Assembly (NCBI GenBank): GCA_021401465.1
Contig: JADDMT010000001.1
Coordinates: forward strand, 62,001 to 126,000
Reading direction: 5' to 3'
Length of the DNA stretch: 64,000 nt
DNA from: Teratosphaeria epicoccoides
Taxonomy: Eukaryota; Ascomycota; Dothideomycetes; Mycosphaerellales; Teratosphaeriaceae
The position numbers were made by a program, and so were the translations under genes. The notes beneath the pieces were generated by a model. It did no database searches, was not told the origin of the DNA, and worked only from the letters and a program-made list of their open reading frames with translations. The number at the start of each line of letters is the position of its first letter. Within the stretch, counting starts at the first letter, position 1. Shown in pieces: positions 42,751 through 54,751 of the stretch.

Positions 42751-44015
42751 ACGAAGTACAAAGAGTAGACCGAGTAGAGCTAAGTTAGCTAAGTAGGTGC
42801 TAGTAGTATACTAGCAGTATCTTACTAGCTCGGCCTACTCGGCCCTACTCCTAGCCACTCGATTCACGGGCTCGTTAGCCTTCCTACTTATGCCTACTCG
42901 TAGGCGTGCTTATTTAACGGCTTTCTACTCGATCGCTACTTACCTACACTCGTACGCTCCTCTGACGTGTACGTCTACTTAGCCCTACTCCTAGCCGTGC
43001 AATCCGGCGACAGGCATCACTACTAAGTGTTAGCGATATGTAGTAGTTAGAATGAAACTTGTCTTCAGACTGCCCCCTTATATAGCTCATTTACTATACT
43101 AGCTACTACGCCGCCATCTCTGCGCTGTAGGTAGTCTCCGAAGCCTTCTATAGTCGATGGCTGTAGCTTGTAAGTCGTCTACATCCTCCTATGCCTTTCC
43201 TCATACGCTTAGAGGCGCATCTAGTCCGCAACCTATTCGACGATCTTGTCTTCGACCTCTACGCTCTCTAACATTCCCTCATACTTCTTGACTGCTAGAA
43301 ACCGAAGTCGAGGCAGCTAAGTAACTACAACAGTCATGTAGAGTACGAACTGCTTAGAGTACACGAAACTGTAGAGGTCCGCATTAATGTCATCTGAATT
43401 CCGGTAAATACATACATACCTACCCGCTATGTTAGTAGTAGCTAAGCAGCTACTACGACCAAAATATGCTACTATTAAATCATATCTACCTACTATTGCC
43501 GTATCAAATTAGCAGGGACTGCAGCTCTTACTAGCATGCTAGTCTCATAGGAGCTAAGAAACAAGTAAACTATAAGTAATACTATCTCTGCTAGCTCGCC
43601 AGACTTCAGGAAACACGGCTAGACCCCTGTTTAGAACACTACTATATCTCTACGCCCGCCTGCTCGCTAGCCTACTATAGCCTCAGAAACATGTGTCAAG
43701 ATGCACATATGCACTTGTTAGCGCATCTCGTTCCTCTGCACGTAGTACTAGACGATGAACGGCTTGTTCATTATGCCATTCAAAGTAGCCAAGTTGTTAC
43801 GGGCTCCTACGACGACATCGCCGAACTCGCCCTGTAGACGCTGTCTAAACTGTAGAGAGAACTCGTTATACGATAGCTCTATGTCGTATGTATTCTACAG
43901 GCCTTAGTAGAATGCCTAGGTGTACTAGTCTTCTGTCTTGTACTTGACATTAACCTTCTTTTAGCCTAACTAATTAGCGTCTTCTGTCTTCATCATAATG
44001 AAGACGACCTTCCTA
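42751..44015 (-). pseudogene. Fragment of another retroelement with a gag-like frame on the minus strand
   Basis: Between element 2's pol end and the inverted LTR. On the minus strand, about 43,990-43,690, a frame interrupted by TAG reads NTYDIELSYNEFSLQFRQRL and then GEFGDVVVGARNNLATLNG, similar in style to a retrotransposon capsid. The left part (42,760-43,060) is low-complexity, with CGAGTAG/CTACTCG repeats. Family not identified. Confidence 0.4.
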
Positions 44016-44375
44016 TGATATAGATGTATATGCTATATGATATGAAAATATCTCGCAGTGTGACAGAGTAATCCGACCTTTTAGTAGGTACAAGATAGCG
44101 CTGCTTTCTGCTTATCGCAGAGGTAGCGCTAAGGGTGCTTATAACCCCCGACGCTCCTCAATTAGGGAAAGCATGTCCGAGCCTAACCCCGCAGGGGTAC
44201 CGTAGGGTCAGCGACGTAGGGGCGTCCTACGTCGACAACTGATCCTACTAGGATGACATACAAGCTAACGTATGTACGAAGGACCCCCTTACTATATGTA
44301 GCAGGGTCACTGCATGCTAAGGGCGGCTATTAGAACCCATGCGGTTCTAATGGCCCCCTAGTATTAACCGTATTA
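44016..44375 (-). repeat. LTR of element 1, inverted partial copy (360 bp)
   Basis: Reverse complement of the LTRs at 46,583 and 54,392 and exactly the same length. On its right the sequence CTGCCCCTCCTTCTAT is the complement of the element's polypurine tract, so this is a 3' LTR of a leftward copy. Confidence 0.85.
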
Positions 44376-45177
44376 CTGCCCCTCCTTCTATAAGGATGTC
44401 CCTAGCCTCACTAAGTGACGCACATAGAACATATAGGGTACGGGATGTAGCACGCTTACACTACGCAAGGGTAAATAGGTAGATAGCCTACGCAACATGT
44501 GTCATGCGTACACCTTAACACCTTCGTAGTAAGTACGGGGCGGAGGCTGCTAACTTGGGCGGGTTTTAATCTGTCACATGTTAGGCAGCTTCGCAATACC
44601 TTCGCTTCACATGTAGATCGAGATATCAGGAAACTACAAGTGCGTACTTCGGTTAATCCTTGAGATTATAGGGCGAGCATGCGCACTAGCCTTGTCAGCC
44701 AAGTAGCTTGGCTGTCCCTATTTAGTCGTGACCATGAAGAACGTGTCGCAGAACCTTAGGGTAGTAGGAAAGTGCGCGGACGCTCTGCGCGCGCCGCTTA
44801 AAATGGCAGGAGCGCGCTCCTAGCGCGGGCCTCGCCACATTTCCATGCTAGTAGGCTAGCACGAGTGCGGTTAGCGCACATGCGTGACAGCCGCGTTATC
44901 CGTTATTACATCATTTAGTCCCCTTGTAAGTTAACTAAAGGCAGGTGCTCTGCGCATGTAGTTTAAGTCACTAGCTTAACAGTTGCGGTAGGTAACAGGG
45001 GGGCTGTCAGAGGGTATAAAAACCTCGTCGCTTCCTAAACTTTCCTGTTCCAAGACACTAACATCGACCTCTACTCCTACTTCGCTTAGCTTGCGCCTCG
45101 CCGTGTCTGCGGGTCTGTACTAGAGCTCCTTCTTCTTCAATCAATCAATCAAGATCAATTAACCTGTCTTAGCTATA

Positions 45178-46465
45178 ATGGCTCATGTGCTGCAGACTAA
45201 GTTCGACGCTACTCGCTCTGCCCGCAATCGTCGCTCGTGTCGACGATGCCTCGACAACCTTAGTAGCCAAGCTGCACACATCTCCCCTCCGCGTGTTAGT
45301 AAGGCGTCCCCTACCCGCGAGGTATGCGTGACTTGTACTGACCGAAGCGTAGCCGAGATCTGCGTCGGCGGGTTTGATGAGGGTAGTGTCTACCGCAATT
45401 GTGTTAACTGCAATGGCAAGCATCAAAAATGCTAAGACCTCCCTAAAGAGGTGTACGGCGATTACAACTAGCTCTGCTGTAACATCGATGACTTCTAGAG
45501 TACGCGCGACAAGGGGATTGCCAAAGGTACTCTGACTATAAACAGGCTACAGGCTAAGTACCGCGAGGCACTCGCCTACCTGCTTGGCGCCCTCTCGTGC
45601 TTTACTGCGACTGCTAACTGTTCTCACGGCAGTGTTCGCTTCGACTCTCTGCTAATAGGCGAAAACGTTTGTCTAGGTCTAATCGCAGACTTAGTCTAGA
45701 AGATCTTGAAGGTGCTAACCGTTAGGGTCGAGACCTTCGCCATAGTACGCTTATAGTGCGGGTACCCTCTAAGTATAAATGCTGACTTTCTCCGCTAGGC
45801 TAACGTTAGCGTCGAGAAATATCCGACTAGCTGTTAGCGTCAGCAACTCGGGGCCCTTGCCTCTATTGACGATGACTTTAAGACGCGGATAATCCGCAAG
45901 AAGGTTATCAAGCAATTCACCGCTCCCGCCGCTAAGGCTACGCCCTAGCGCCGTACTAAGAGACAGCCTGCCTCTGAGCCGGTCCCGAGGACTAAGCCGT
46001 AAGTTACTCACTCGAATCCTGTCGCGTGCGTACAGCTAACACATTGTAGCGCCGCCGCCTACGCCGCCTCGACGCTACTGTCTAAGAAGAAGAAGAGGGC
46101 CAGGGCCGAAATTAAGGTCAGCGACGAGGAAGCCGAGCCTTCCCCGCTTGCGACCCGCACTGCATCTGTCAAGACGCTAAGGCACAAGCCTCTAGGCCAG
46201 ATCTTTGAGGATGAGGAGGATGACGACGTCTAGGATACCTTCGGTCCTGACGTAATCCCTTCGCGCCATAGTATTACCGCACTAGTTACGCCTGAGGGAG
46301 ACACTAAGTCTGATGATGTAGTCGACACTCGTGTCAAGAAGCGCAAGATAATCTCGAGGGCCGAGCGCGACAGCCGCAAGCGCGCTCGAGTCTCTTCGCC
46401 TTCTGATGCTAAGGATGAGGTAGTCGTCGCGACTAGGCGCAGTAAGGGTGTCGCTAGTTCTCTAG
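45178..46465 (+). pseudogene. Antisense accessory ORF of element 1, inverted copy, 3' truncated
   Basis: Begins at ATG 45178 (MAHVLQTKFDATRSARNRRS) and is the same protein as the minus-strand ORF at 53,593-52,097. It is cut at 46,465 by an LTR fragment of element 2. A TATA box (TATAAAAA, 45,015-45,022) lies about 156 bp upstream of the ATG, followed by a TCAATCAATCAATCAA run in the leader. Differences from the other copy in the first 95 codons (D for N, G for S, stop for Q) are all transitions, as RIP would cause. Confidence 0.75.
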
Positions 46466-46582
46466 TGTCATAAGGGTAGGTGCCGATGGCAGGAAGGTGA
46501 CTAGGTGTTAGACTCGGGAGCTGTGAAGAATATCGACAATAGCAGTTGACCTTGTAACTGACTCTCCTCTAAGCAAGAGAGG
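46466..46582 (-). repeat. Truncated LTR of element 2
   Basis: 117 bp matching the start of the LTRs at 41,231 and 62,416 as read on the + strand (TGTCATAAGGGTAGGTG...). It is cut off exactly where the LTR of element 1 begins, and it in turn truncates the inverted element 1 copy on its left. Confidence 0.7.
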
Positions 46583-46942
46583 TGATACGGTTGATACTAG
46601 GGGACCATTTGAACCGCATGGGTTCTAATGGCCGCCCTTGGCATGCAGTGACCCTGCCACATATGGCAAGGGGGTCCTTCGTACATACGTTAGCTTGTAT
46701 GTCGTCCGAGTAGGATCAGTTGTCGACGTAGGACGCCCCCACGTCGCTGACCCTACGGTACCCCTACGGGGTTAGGCTCGGACATGCTTTCCCTAATTGA
46801 GGAGCGTCGGGGGTTATAAGCACCCTTAGCGCCACCTCTGCGATAAGCAGAAAGCAGCGCTGTCTTGTACCTACTAAAAGGTCGGATTACTCTGTCACAC
46901 TGCGAGATATTTTCATATCATATAGCACATACATCTATATTA
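46583..46942 (+). repeat. 5' LTR of element 1
   Basis: Starts TGATACGG and ends CTATATTA; the other LTR ends CTATATCA, so the terminal CA was changed to TA. Contains TATA-like TTATAAG around 46,815. Confidence 0.88.
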
Positions 46943-46991
46943 GTTCTGCTTTCTCCCCCCTGCTTTGCAGTCTAGCAGAGAATACTACGAT

Positions 46992-49900
46992 ATGTCTAGA
47001 GCACCACGAACTCGCAACTAACGCGCAGCGAGCGCCATCCCGAGCGCCCGCGATGGCGAAGCTAGCCTGAGTAACTAGCCCGCAGAAGTAACCGCTGCGA
47101 GCGACACTGCATCGAGCGACAGTTCCGCTAGAGGACAATTACGCGGCGGACTAGGCAATAGACCCCCCGCATAGGGACCGCAGCTAACCCCGACTATCGA
47201 CCCGGCCCTCGTAGCCATGATTGTCGATTAGGTCGCGAACCGCCTTGCGAACCAGAGCCGGAGCCGCACCGCTCCTGGCAGCGACAACGGCGAGGACGAC
47301 GAAGACGTCGCCATGAGCGGTACTAACAAACTAGCGGACGAAGAAATCCAGCGAGATTTCACGCTAGGGACCCGCGAAGACAACTTACTAGGAGGCGCAG
47401 ACCCTCCGCGTGTGCCTGCGAACTTAGTGCCTGAATTCGGGGCCATAGTAGGCTAACCGGGAGGTAGTCGTAACGCACGTAACCTGAAGCCGTTCAAGGG
47501 AGACACCTTGAAGGAGGCTCGAACTTTCTTGCAGGCGTGTAAGGCAGTTTTCGTGCTTAACCTACGCGGATATTCCATAGAGGGCGAACGAGTCGCCTTT
47601 AGTGTGATGTGGCTCGAAGAGGATAAGGAACCTCGCAACAATTAGCATGAGCGGTATGACCTTATGCGGGTCTATGACAGAACGTATACGTAGGCGGACT
47701 TTCGCTAGTTCTGTGTCGACTAGGTCGAGGATCCGGGGAATCGCGCCCTTACTGTGTCTGTCGAGTACGAGAAGGCTAAGCAGGGGAAGGGACAAACAAC
47801 CTCTAGCTTCGCAACCTATCTCGCCACGCTCGAGGGACAGATGCTACCCTATACTAAGACGCAACGCGTGCGGCACTTGCTCGTCAAACTTAATGACAAT
47901 CTTCGGAACACGATCATGACTTTTCATGAACTTCCGACAACTCGGCAAGACCTCGTGTCCCTTACGACACGTATGGAAATCACCTTGAAGCGAAATGGAA
48001 AATCGGGCGGTAAGGACAATAAGCGTCTAAGCCCTAAGGACCCCCCGAAGGGCTGCTATCATAAGCGCCCTAGGGGCCACGTCTAACGCAGTAGTTCATT
48101 CCGGAGGAGCAAGCCCTCCGAGCCAAAAGACGGTAGCGAGAAGCCTCCGAGTAGCTGCCACATCTGTGGAGCGAGGGACTACTAGGCGGCTCGCTGTCCC
48201 AAACGAAGTGATAGGAAGAAGGTGAGCAAGGTGTCCGAAACCTCCCTGGAGGGGAGGCGAAAGAAGGACAAGCCCGAGACAACCGAATGGCTACCGCGGG
48301 TATCTAAGCTGTCCGTCACTAGTAGTGTAGACTCGTGGCCTGCGCGGCGCCTATCTGGCGCGGTCCGAGTTAATAGCTCGCTCGAGCTAGTAGACTGTAT
48401 GTTAGATGACCTTGCGGAGGTTAACGTGATACCCTAGAGGGTAATCGTACGGCTCGGTTTGAAGCCGATCCCAGGAGCCCTGCTGCCTACCATGAAGTCT
48501 TTTCGGGGCGAAGGCGCAGCGGCTCGAGGCGCGTACAACGTGCGCCTCTAACTCGCGGACTCCTCGGGAGAAGTGCGCGAGACTAACGAAGTCTTCTACG
48601 CCGAAGACGTTCCTGATAAGGAGCTCCTGCTCGGCCGCCCTTAGCGCCACAAGCAGGGAGTCGTTGTTGATAGAGCTACTGACAACTAGTTCTACGGCTC
48701 CATAGGCGAAGTTCCTGCGGTGCGGATGCGTGACGCACACAGCTTCTACAAGGACATGAAGAAGGTCTAATGCATGTATGCGGTCCGCATACGGAACGTC
48801 AAGGAAGACATTACCCTTCCGCCTAAGTTAGAGGAATACGCCGATATTTTCGACGCAGAGGCTGCGGCCTATGCCTAGGCCCTAGACGCGGAACATGCGA
48901 TTAACCTTAAGGAGGGTTACAATCCTCCGTATCGACCTCTGTACCCTATGTCGGAATCGTAGCTCGAAACACTTCGAGACTACCTCTACAAGGCGCAAAG
49001 GAACGCGTGGATCCGACGAAGCGACAGCGAGGCTAGAGCGTTAGTTATGTTCGTCCCGAAGAAGGACAACACGCTCCGCCTATGCATTAACTATAGGGGC
49101 CTTAACGCGGTAACCTAGAAGAACCGCTGCCCCCTACCACTTATTAGCGAGACGCTTGACTGCCTTAGTCGCGCCGCCATCTTCTCGTCTATCGACTTGA
49201 AGGACGCCTACTACCAGATACCGATCCGAAAGGGCAACAAGTAGAAGACTACATTCTAAACGTAGTACAGACACTTCGAGTATACAGTGATGCCGTTTAG
49301 CTTGACTAACGCACTAGCGACGTTCTAAGCGTATATTAACTAGGCCCTAGCCGGCCTCGTTGACACCTGCTGCGTAGTATATTTAGACGATATACTAGTC
49401 TATTCCGACTCGAAGGAGGAGCATATTCGGCATCTAAGTATGGTGCTCGAACGGCTCCGCAAGTTCGCTCTGTACGCGAACCTAAAGAAGTGCTCATTCC
49501 TGACGGATAGGATTGAGTTTCTCGGATACATCGTCTCTACGGAAGGAGTCATCATGGATAACTAAAGGGTGTCCGCAATCGCGGAGTAGCTGCGGCTGAC
49601 TACCCTCCGAGAAGTGCAGGTGTTCCTAGGATTCACTAACTTCTACCGCAGATTCATACGATCTTACTCGAAGATCGTGGCTCCCCTTATAGCCCTCGCA
49701 AAGGGCGCGGTTCGAGGAAAAAAGCTAGGGAAAGTGCCTTAGGAGGAGGCTTAGAGCAAGGCCTTCTCTAAACTCAAAGCAGCTTTTCAAACTACGCCTA
49801 TACTTCGGCACTTTGACCCTACTACGAAGATCTGGATGGAGACTAATGCTTCAAAATTCGCAATAGCCGCAATTATATCGCAGCTCTAGTTGCACGAAGG

Positions 49901-51956
49901 CAGTACGCGATAGTACCTAATTGCCTTCTAGTCGTGGAAGATGCAGGGCGCTAAGCTTAACTACGAGACTTACGACCAAGAGCTTTTGGCTATTGTTGAC
50001 GGCTTCAAGGAGTACCGACACTACCTCGAAGGCGCAGCGCACCCTATTAAGGTGCTCACCGACCATAACAACCTTCGCGGCTTCATGGGCGTGAAGTAGC
50101 TAAGTAGTCGGCAAGCAAGGTAGGCAACTTTCCTCGCTAGCTTTGACTTCGTTATCTAGCATCGTTCCGGAAAGACAAATCCGGCCGACAGTCCTTCGCG
50201 ACGACTAGACTACGACACTAGGGAAGAGGGTGACTAACAGCTTCTCCCTACGCTGCAAACGAAGCTTGTAGTTTAGGGCGGCGATCTGTCGTTAGCTCCT
50301 CTTGTAGGCCGACTACGGGTCTAATAGGGCCTCACGGCCTCCGCTAGTGACGAACCCTCCTATCTAGCAGTTATGGCGACCGTGTCTAGCTCGATCCGTG
50401 CGGTAGTCAACTAGCTCACATGCGGTAAGCATGCGATGTCTAAAGAACCCTTTAAAGAAGTCTCGAGACTTATTCAGCGGTTGCAAGAGCGAGAACTAGA
50501 GTTAATTAATGAGGGTGTAGCCCTCCAGGACACTATAGGCGGTCCGAAGTACTAGACTAAGTCAGGCGATTTGTAGTACTTTGACAATAGGCTCTACGTA
50601 CCTGCTAACCGCGTACTCCGTTCGCAGCTCCTCCGTATTCATCATGACAATGAACTCGCGGGCCATTTTGGCGTAGAGAAGACGAACGCACTTCTCGGAC
50701 GCAAATACTAGTAGCCTACGCTAGAACAGGATGTCTCTGACTATGTCAAATCCTGCTAGACGTGCCAGATTAGCAAATCTCGGCGCTATCGCCCCTATAG
50801 CGATGCTCAGGCGCTCCTACTACTAGAGAGACTATAGCAAGACTTGACCATGGATTTTATTACCGATTTGCTGCTAGCAAAGTAGAAAGGCGATGTGGTT
50901 AATGCTGTCCTTATAGTAGTCGACTAATACTCGAAGATGAATATCTTCATCCTATGTACGAAAAAGTGCACAAGCGGCGAGCTTGCGCGGCTACTTCGCG
51001 ACGAAGTTATACGGCGCTTTAGTGTCCCCCGAAGTATCCTATCGGATCGAGGTTCTGTCTTTACTAGTAAATACTAGCAAGAATTTGTGTTTGAGGCGCG
51101 TGTCAAGCACCGCCTAAGTACAGCATTCCATCTACAGACTAATAGTAAGACTAAACGTATGAACTAGACTCTTAAGTAGTACCTTCGGTGCTACTACGCT
51201 AAGAACCAGGATGCCTAGGCCGACGCAATTCCTATGGCGGAATTTGCAGTCAATAACAGCGTGCATGCTGCTATGCGCATGTCGCCATTTCAGATTCTCT
51301 ATGGCTTTGATCCGGAAATACACCTAGAACCGCCTCGGGACGAGTCTTCTAAGGAGAGGGTGCCGGCCGCCGCGGAATCAGCGCGGCGTATGCGCGAGGT
51401 ACATTCGGTGCTAATAGAACACTAGAAAAAGGCCTCAGAATCCCAGATTAAACATAATAACGCCTGTGCTAAACCGATGTAGTACGCAGTTAGTACGAAG
51501 GTGTTACTGTCGACGAAGAATCTCAAGCTGAAACTTCCGAGCAAGAAGATGACGCCAAGGTTCGTCGGACCCTTCCGGATACGCGACGCGATAGGCTTGC
51601 AGGCGTACCGGCTATTATTGCCATTGTCGTATCGTGTGTATGATGTCTTCTACGTATCTCTACTCGAACTATAGGTACAGCGCGAGGGCGAAGAGCCCGC
51701 GGACCTGATGCTAGTAGCAGAAGAGAACGAAGAGTAGGAAGTCGAGGGTATTAAGGACAGTATGCGGCGTAAGGGCGCAACGTACTATCTAGTAAAGTAG
51801 AAAGGATACCTACCTAAGTACACATAATAGGTTCTAGCCGAAGACTGCAAGAACGCTCCGGAAGCTATTCGTGAATTCGAAGAGCGGAGGAAGCGTAAGC
51901 AGGGCTTAAGAAGGTCGATTCGTGGGAAGATAAGGGTTCCGGAGCAGAATTCTTGA
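46992..51956 (+). pseudogene. Element 1 gag-pol polyprotein, RIP-inactivated
   Basis: One frame from ATG 46992 (MSRAPRTRN) to TGA 51956, broken by many TAG/TAA codons. Gag core has LKPFKGDTLKEARTFLQACK (about 47,490). The zinc knuckle is CHICGARDY-x4-C (about 48,150), with Tyr for the usual His. A degenerate protease (LDDLAEVNVIP) is near 48,400. Reverse transcriptase has LKDAYYQIPI and the catalytic YLDDILVYS (about 49,380). RNase H includes YDQELLAIVDGFKEYRHYLE and TDHNNLRGF. Integrase shows HHDN-ELAGHFG, DLTMDFITDL and LSDRGSVF. The chromodomain is YYLVK-KGYLPKYT near 51,790. Stops sit where Trp or Gln is conserved, e.g. AVT*KNRCPLP and ATF*AYIN*AL. Confidence 0.88.
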
Positions 51957-52096
51957 CACATGTATGTAGTGCACGATGCGCGAAGCGACAACGAGAAGCA
52001 AACGCCCTACTCATACATCATTAATGCCTAAAGGCACACCTAGAATAAACCTAAGAAGAACAAGAGACATGCTCGGATTAGCTTTGTAGCTAATGC

Positions 52097-53593
52097 TTAG
52101 CGACTACTAGTTAGGGGCTTCCTAACTAAACCCGAAGCAGGAGAGTCTTTCTTGTTACGGTCCGCTAGGGACTGCCTACCCGCATGGGGTCTACTAAACA
52201 CCCCGAAGCGACCATGAGTAACAGGGGTAGCAACGCCACGAAGAGAGGCTGGCATCTTCTTCTTTAGTAGGTTGCGAGGGAGCTCGTCTTCGGAGCCTAT
52301 AGTAGCTAGAGAACTAGCGACACCCTTACTGCGCCTAGTCGCGACGACTACCTCATCCTTAGCATCAGAAGGCGAAGAGACTCGAGCGCGCTTGCGGCTG
52401 TCGCGCTCGGCCCTCGAGATCATCTTGCGCTTCTTGACACGAGTGTCGACCACATCATCGGACTCGGTGTCTCCCTCAGGCGCAACTAGTGCGGTGACAC
52501 TACGGCGCGAAGGGATCACGTCAGGACCGAAGGTATCCTGAACGTCGTCATCCTCCTCATCCTCAAAGATCTGGCCTAGAGGCTTGTGCCTTAGCGTCTT
52601 GACGGACGCAGTGCGGGTCGCAAGCGGGGAAGGCTCGGCTTCCTCGTCGCTGACCTCAATTTCGGCCCTGGCCCTCTTCTTCTTCTTGGACAGTAGCGTC
52701 GAGGCGGCGTAGGCAGCGGCGCTACAATGTGTTAGCTGTACGCACGCGACAGGATTCGAGTGAGTAACTTACGGCTTAGTCCTCGGGACCGGCTTAGAGG
52801 CAGGCTGCCTCTCGGTACGGCGCTAGGGCGTAGCCTTAGCGGCAGGAGTAGTGAATTGCTTGATGACCTTCTTGCGGATCATCCGCGTCTCAAAGTCATC
52901 GTCAATAGAGGCAAGGGCCCCGAGTTGCTGACGCTGACGGCTAGTCGGATATTTCTCGACGCTAACGTTGGCCTAGCGGAGAAAGTCAGCATTCATACTC
53001 GGAGGGTACCCGCACTGTATGCGTACTATGGCGAAGGTCTCGACCCTAACGGTTAGCACCTTCAAGATCTTCTAGACTAAGTCTGCGATCAGACCTAGAC
53101 AAACGTTTTCGCCTGTCGGCAGAGAGTCGAAGCGAACGCCGCCATGAGAACGGTTAGTAGTCGCGGTGAAGCACAAGAGGGCGCCGAGCAGGTAGGCGAG
53201 TGCCTCGCGGTACTTGGCCTATAGCCTGTTCATAGTCGGAGTGCCTTCGGCAATCCCCTCGTCGCGCGTACTCTAGAAGTCATCGATGTTACGGCAGAGC
53301 TAGTTGTACTCGCCGTACACCTCTTCAGGGAGGTCTTGGCATTTTTGATGCTTGCTATTGCAGTTGACACAATTGCGGTAGACACTGCCCTCATTAAACC
53401 CGCTAACGCAGATCTCGGCTACGCTTCGGTTAGTACAAGTCACGCATACCTCGCGGGTAGGGGACGCCTTACTAACACGCGGAGGAGAGATGTGTGCAGC
53501 TTGGCTACTAAGGTTGTCGAGGCATCGTCGACACGAGCGACGATCGCGGGCAGAGCGAGTGGCGTCGAACTTAGTCTGCAGCACATGAGCCAT
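52097..53593 (-). pseudogene. Antisense accessory ORF of element 1 (cysteine cluster plus basic region), RIP-damaged
   Basis: About 498 codons on the strand opposite gag-pol, between pol and the 3' LTR, interrupted only by TAG/TAA codons. Start MAHVLQTKFDATRSARDRRS. The first 100 residues hold CRRC and a cluster C-x2-C-x8-C-x12-C-x2-C-x6-C (CVTC...ICVSGF...NCVNCNSKHQKC), Zn2Cys6-like in spacing. The middle is helical (AKYREALAYLLGALLCF). The C-terminal half is acidic, then basic: KKKKRARAEIEVSDEEAE and VKKRKMISRAERDSRKRARV resemble nuclear localisation signals. A TATA box (TATAAAAA on the minus strand, 53,756-53,749) precedes the ATG by about 156 bp. I know no family for it. It could be a nuclear regulator of the element. 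Confidence 0.75.
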
Positions 53594-53748
53594 TGTAGCT
53601 AAGACGGGTTAATTGATCTTGATTGATTGATTGAAGAAGAAGGAGCTCTAGTACAGACCCGCAGACACGGCGAGGCGCAAGCTAAGCGAAGTAGGAGCGG
53701 AGGTCGATGTTAGTGTCTTGGAACAGGAAAGTTTAGGAAGCGACGAGG

Positions 53749-53756
53749 TTTTTATA
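53749..53756 (-). promoter_or_regulatory. TATA box of the antisense accessory gene
   Basis: TATAAAAA on the minus strand, conserved in sequence and distance (about 156 bp) in the inverted copy at 45,015-45,022. It points toward the accessory ORF and away from the 3' LTR. Confidence 0.55.
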
Positions 53757-54377
53757 CCCTCTGACAGCCCCCCTGTTGCCTACCGCAACCGTTAAGCTAG
53801 TGACTCGAACTACATGCGCAGAGCACCTGCCTCTAGTTGACTTACAAGGGGACCGAATGATGCAATAACGGATAACGCGGCCGTCACGCATGTGCGCCGA
53901 CCGCACTCGTGCTAGCCTACTAGCATGGAAATGTGACGAGGCCCGCGCCAGGAGCGCGCTCCTGCCGTTTCGAGTGGCGCGCGTAGAGCGTCCACGCACT
54001 TTCCTACTACCCCGAGGTTCTGCGACACGTTCTTCACGGTCACGACTGAATAGGGACAGCCAAGCTACTTGGCGAGGCCGGCGCGCATGCTCGCCCTATA
54101 ATTTCAAGGATTGACCGAAGTACGTACTCGTGGTTTCCTGATATCTCGATCCGCATATGAAGCGAAGGTGTTGCGAAGCTGCCTAACATGTGACAGATTG
54201 AAACCCGCCCGAGTTAGCAGCCTCCGCCCCGCACTCGCTGCGAAGGTGTTAAGGTGTGCGCATGACACATGTTGCGCAGGCTATCTACCTATTCACCCTT
54301 GCGCGGTGTGAGCGTGCCACATCCCGTACTCTATATGTTCCGCGTGCGTCACTTAGTGAGGCTAGGGACATCCTCAT

Positions 54378-54391
54378 AGGAGGAGGGGCAG
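54378..54391 (+). other. Polypurine tract of element 1
   Basis: AGGAGGAGGGGCAG sits immediately before the TG of the 3' LTR, where the plus-strand primer is expected. It confirms the LTR boundary. Confidence 0.7.
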
Positions 54392-54751
54392 TGATACGGT
54401 TAATACTAGGGGACCATTTGAACCGCATGGGTTCTAATGGCCGCCCTTAGCATGCAGTGACCCTGCCACATATGGCAAGGGGGTCCTTCGTACATACGTT
54501 GGCTCGTATGTCGTCCGAGTAGGATCAGTTGTCGACGTAGGACGCCCCCACGTCGCTGACCCTACGGTACCCCTACGGGGTTAGGCTCGGACATGCTTTC
54601 CCTAATTGAGGAGCGTCGGGGGTTATAAGCACCCTTAGCGCCACCTCTGCGATAAGCAGAAAGCAGCGCTGTCTTGTACCTACTAAAAGGTCGGATTACT
54701 CTGTCACACTGCGAGATATTTTCATATCATATAGCACATATATCTATATCA
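54392..54751 (+). repeat. 3' LTR of element 1
   Basis: 360 bp, TGATACGG...CTATATCA, with intact TG/CA ends and a 5-bp inverted terminal repeat (TGATA/TATCA). Confidence 0.88.

Larger units (their letters stand above)
46583..54751 (+). mobile_element. Element 1: complete Gypsy LTR retrotransposon with chromodomain and an antisense accessory ORF
   Basis: 8,169 bp with two direct 360-bp LTRs (46,583-46,942 and 54,392-54,751), gag-pol on the + strand, an antisense ORF (53,593-52,097) and a polypurine tract (54,378-54,391). Order gag-PR-RT-RNaseH-INT-chromodomain places it in the chromovirus branch of Ty3/Gypsy. The LTRs differ by scattered transitions (for example GGTTGATAC/GGTTAATAC). No target-site duplication is visible: AGAGG on the left, CGAGC on the right. 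Many TAG stops make it dead. Confidence 0.9.

Noticed and set aside
53733..54311. Several Arg/Ala-rich ORFs on both strands before the 3' LTR of element 1
   Set aside because: They lie in the GC-rich promoter region of the accessory gene and differ between its two copies; no shared protein is kept.
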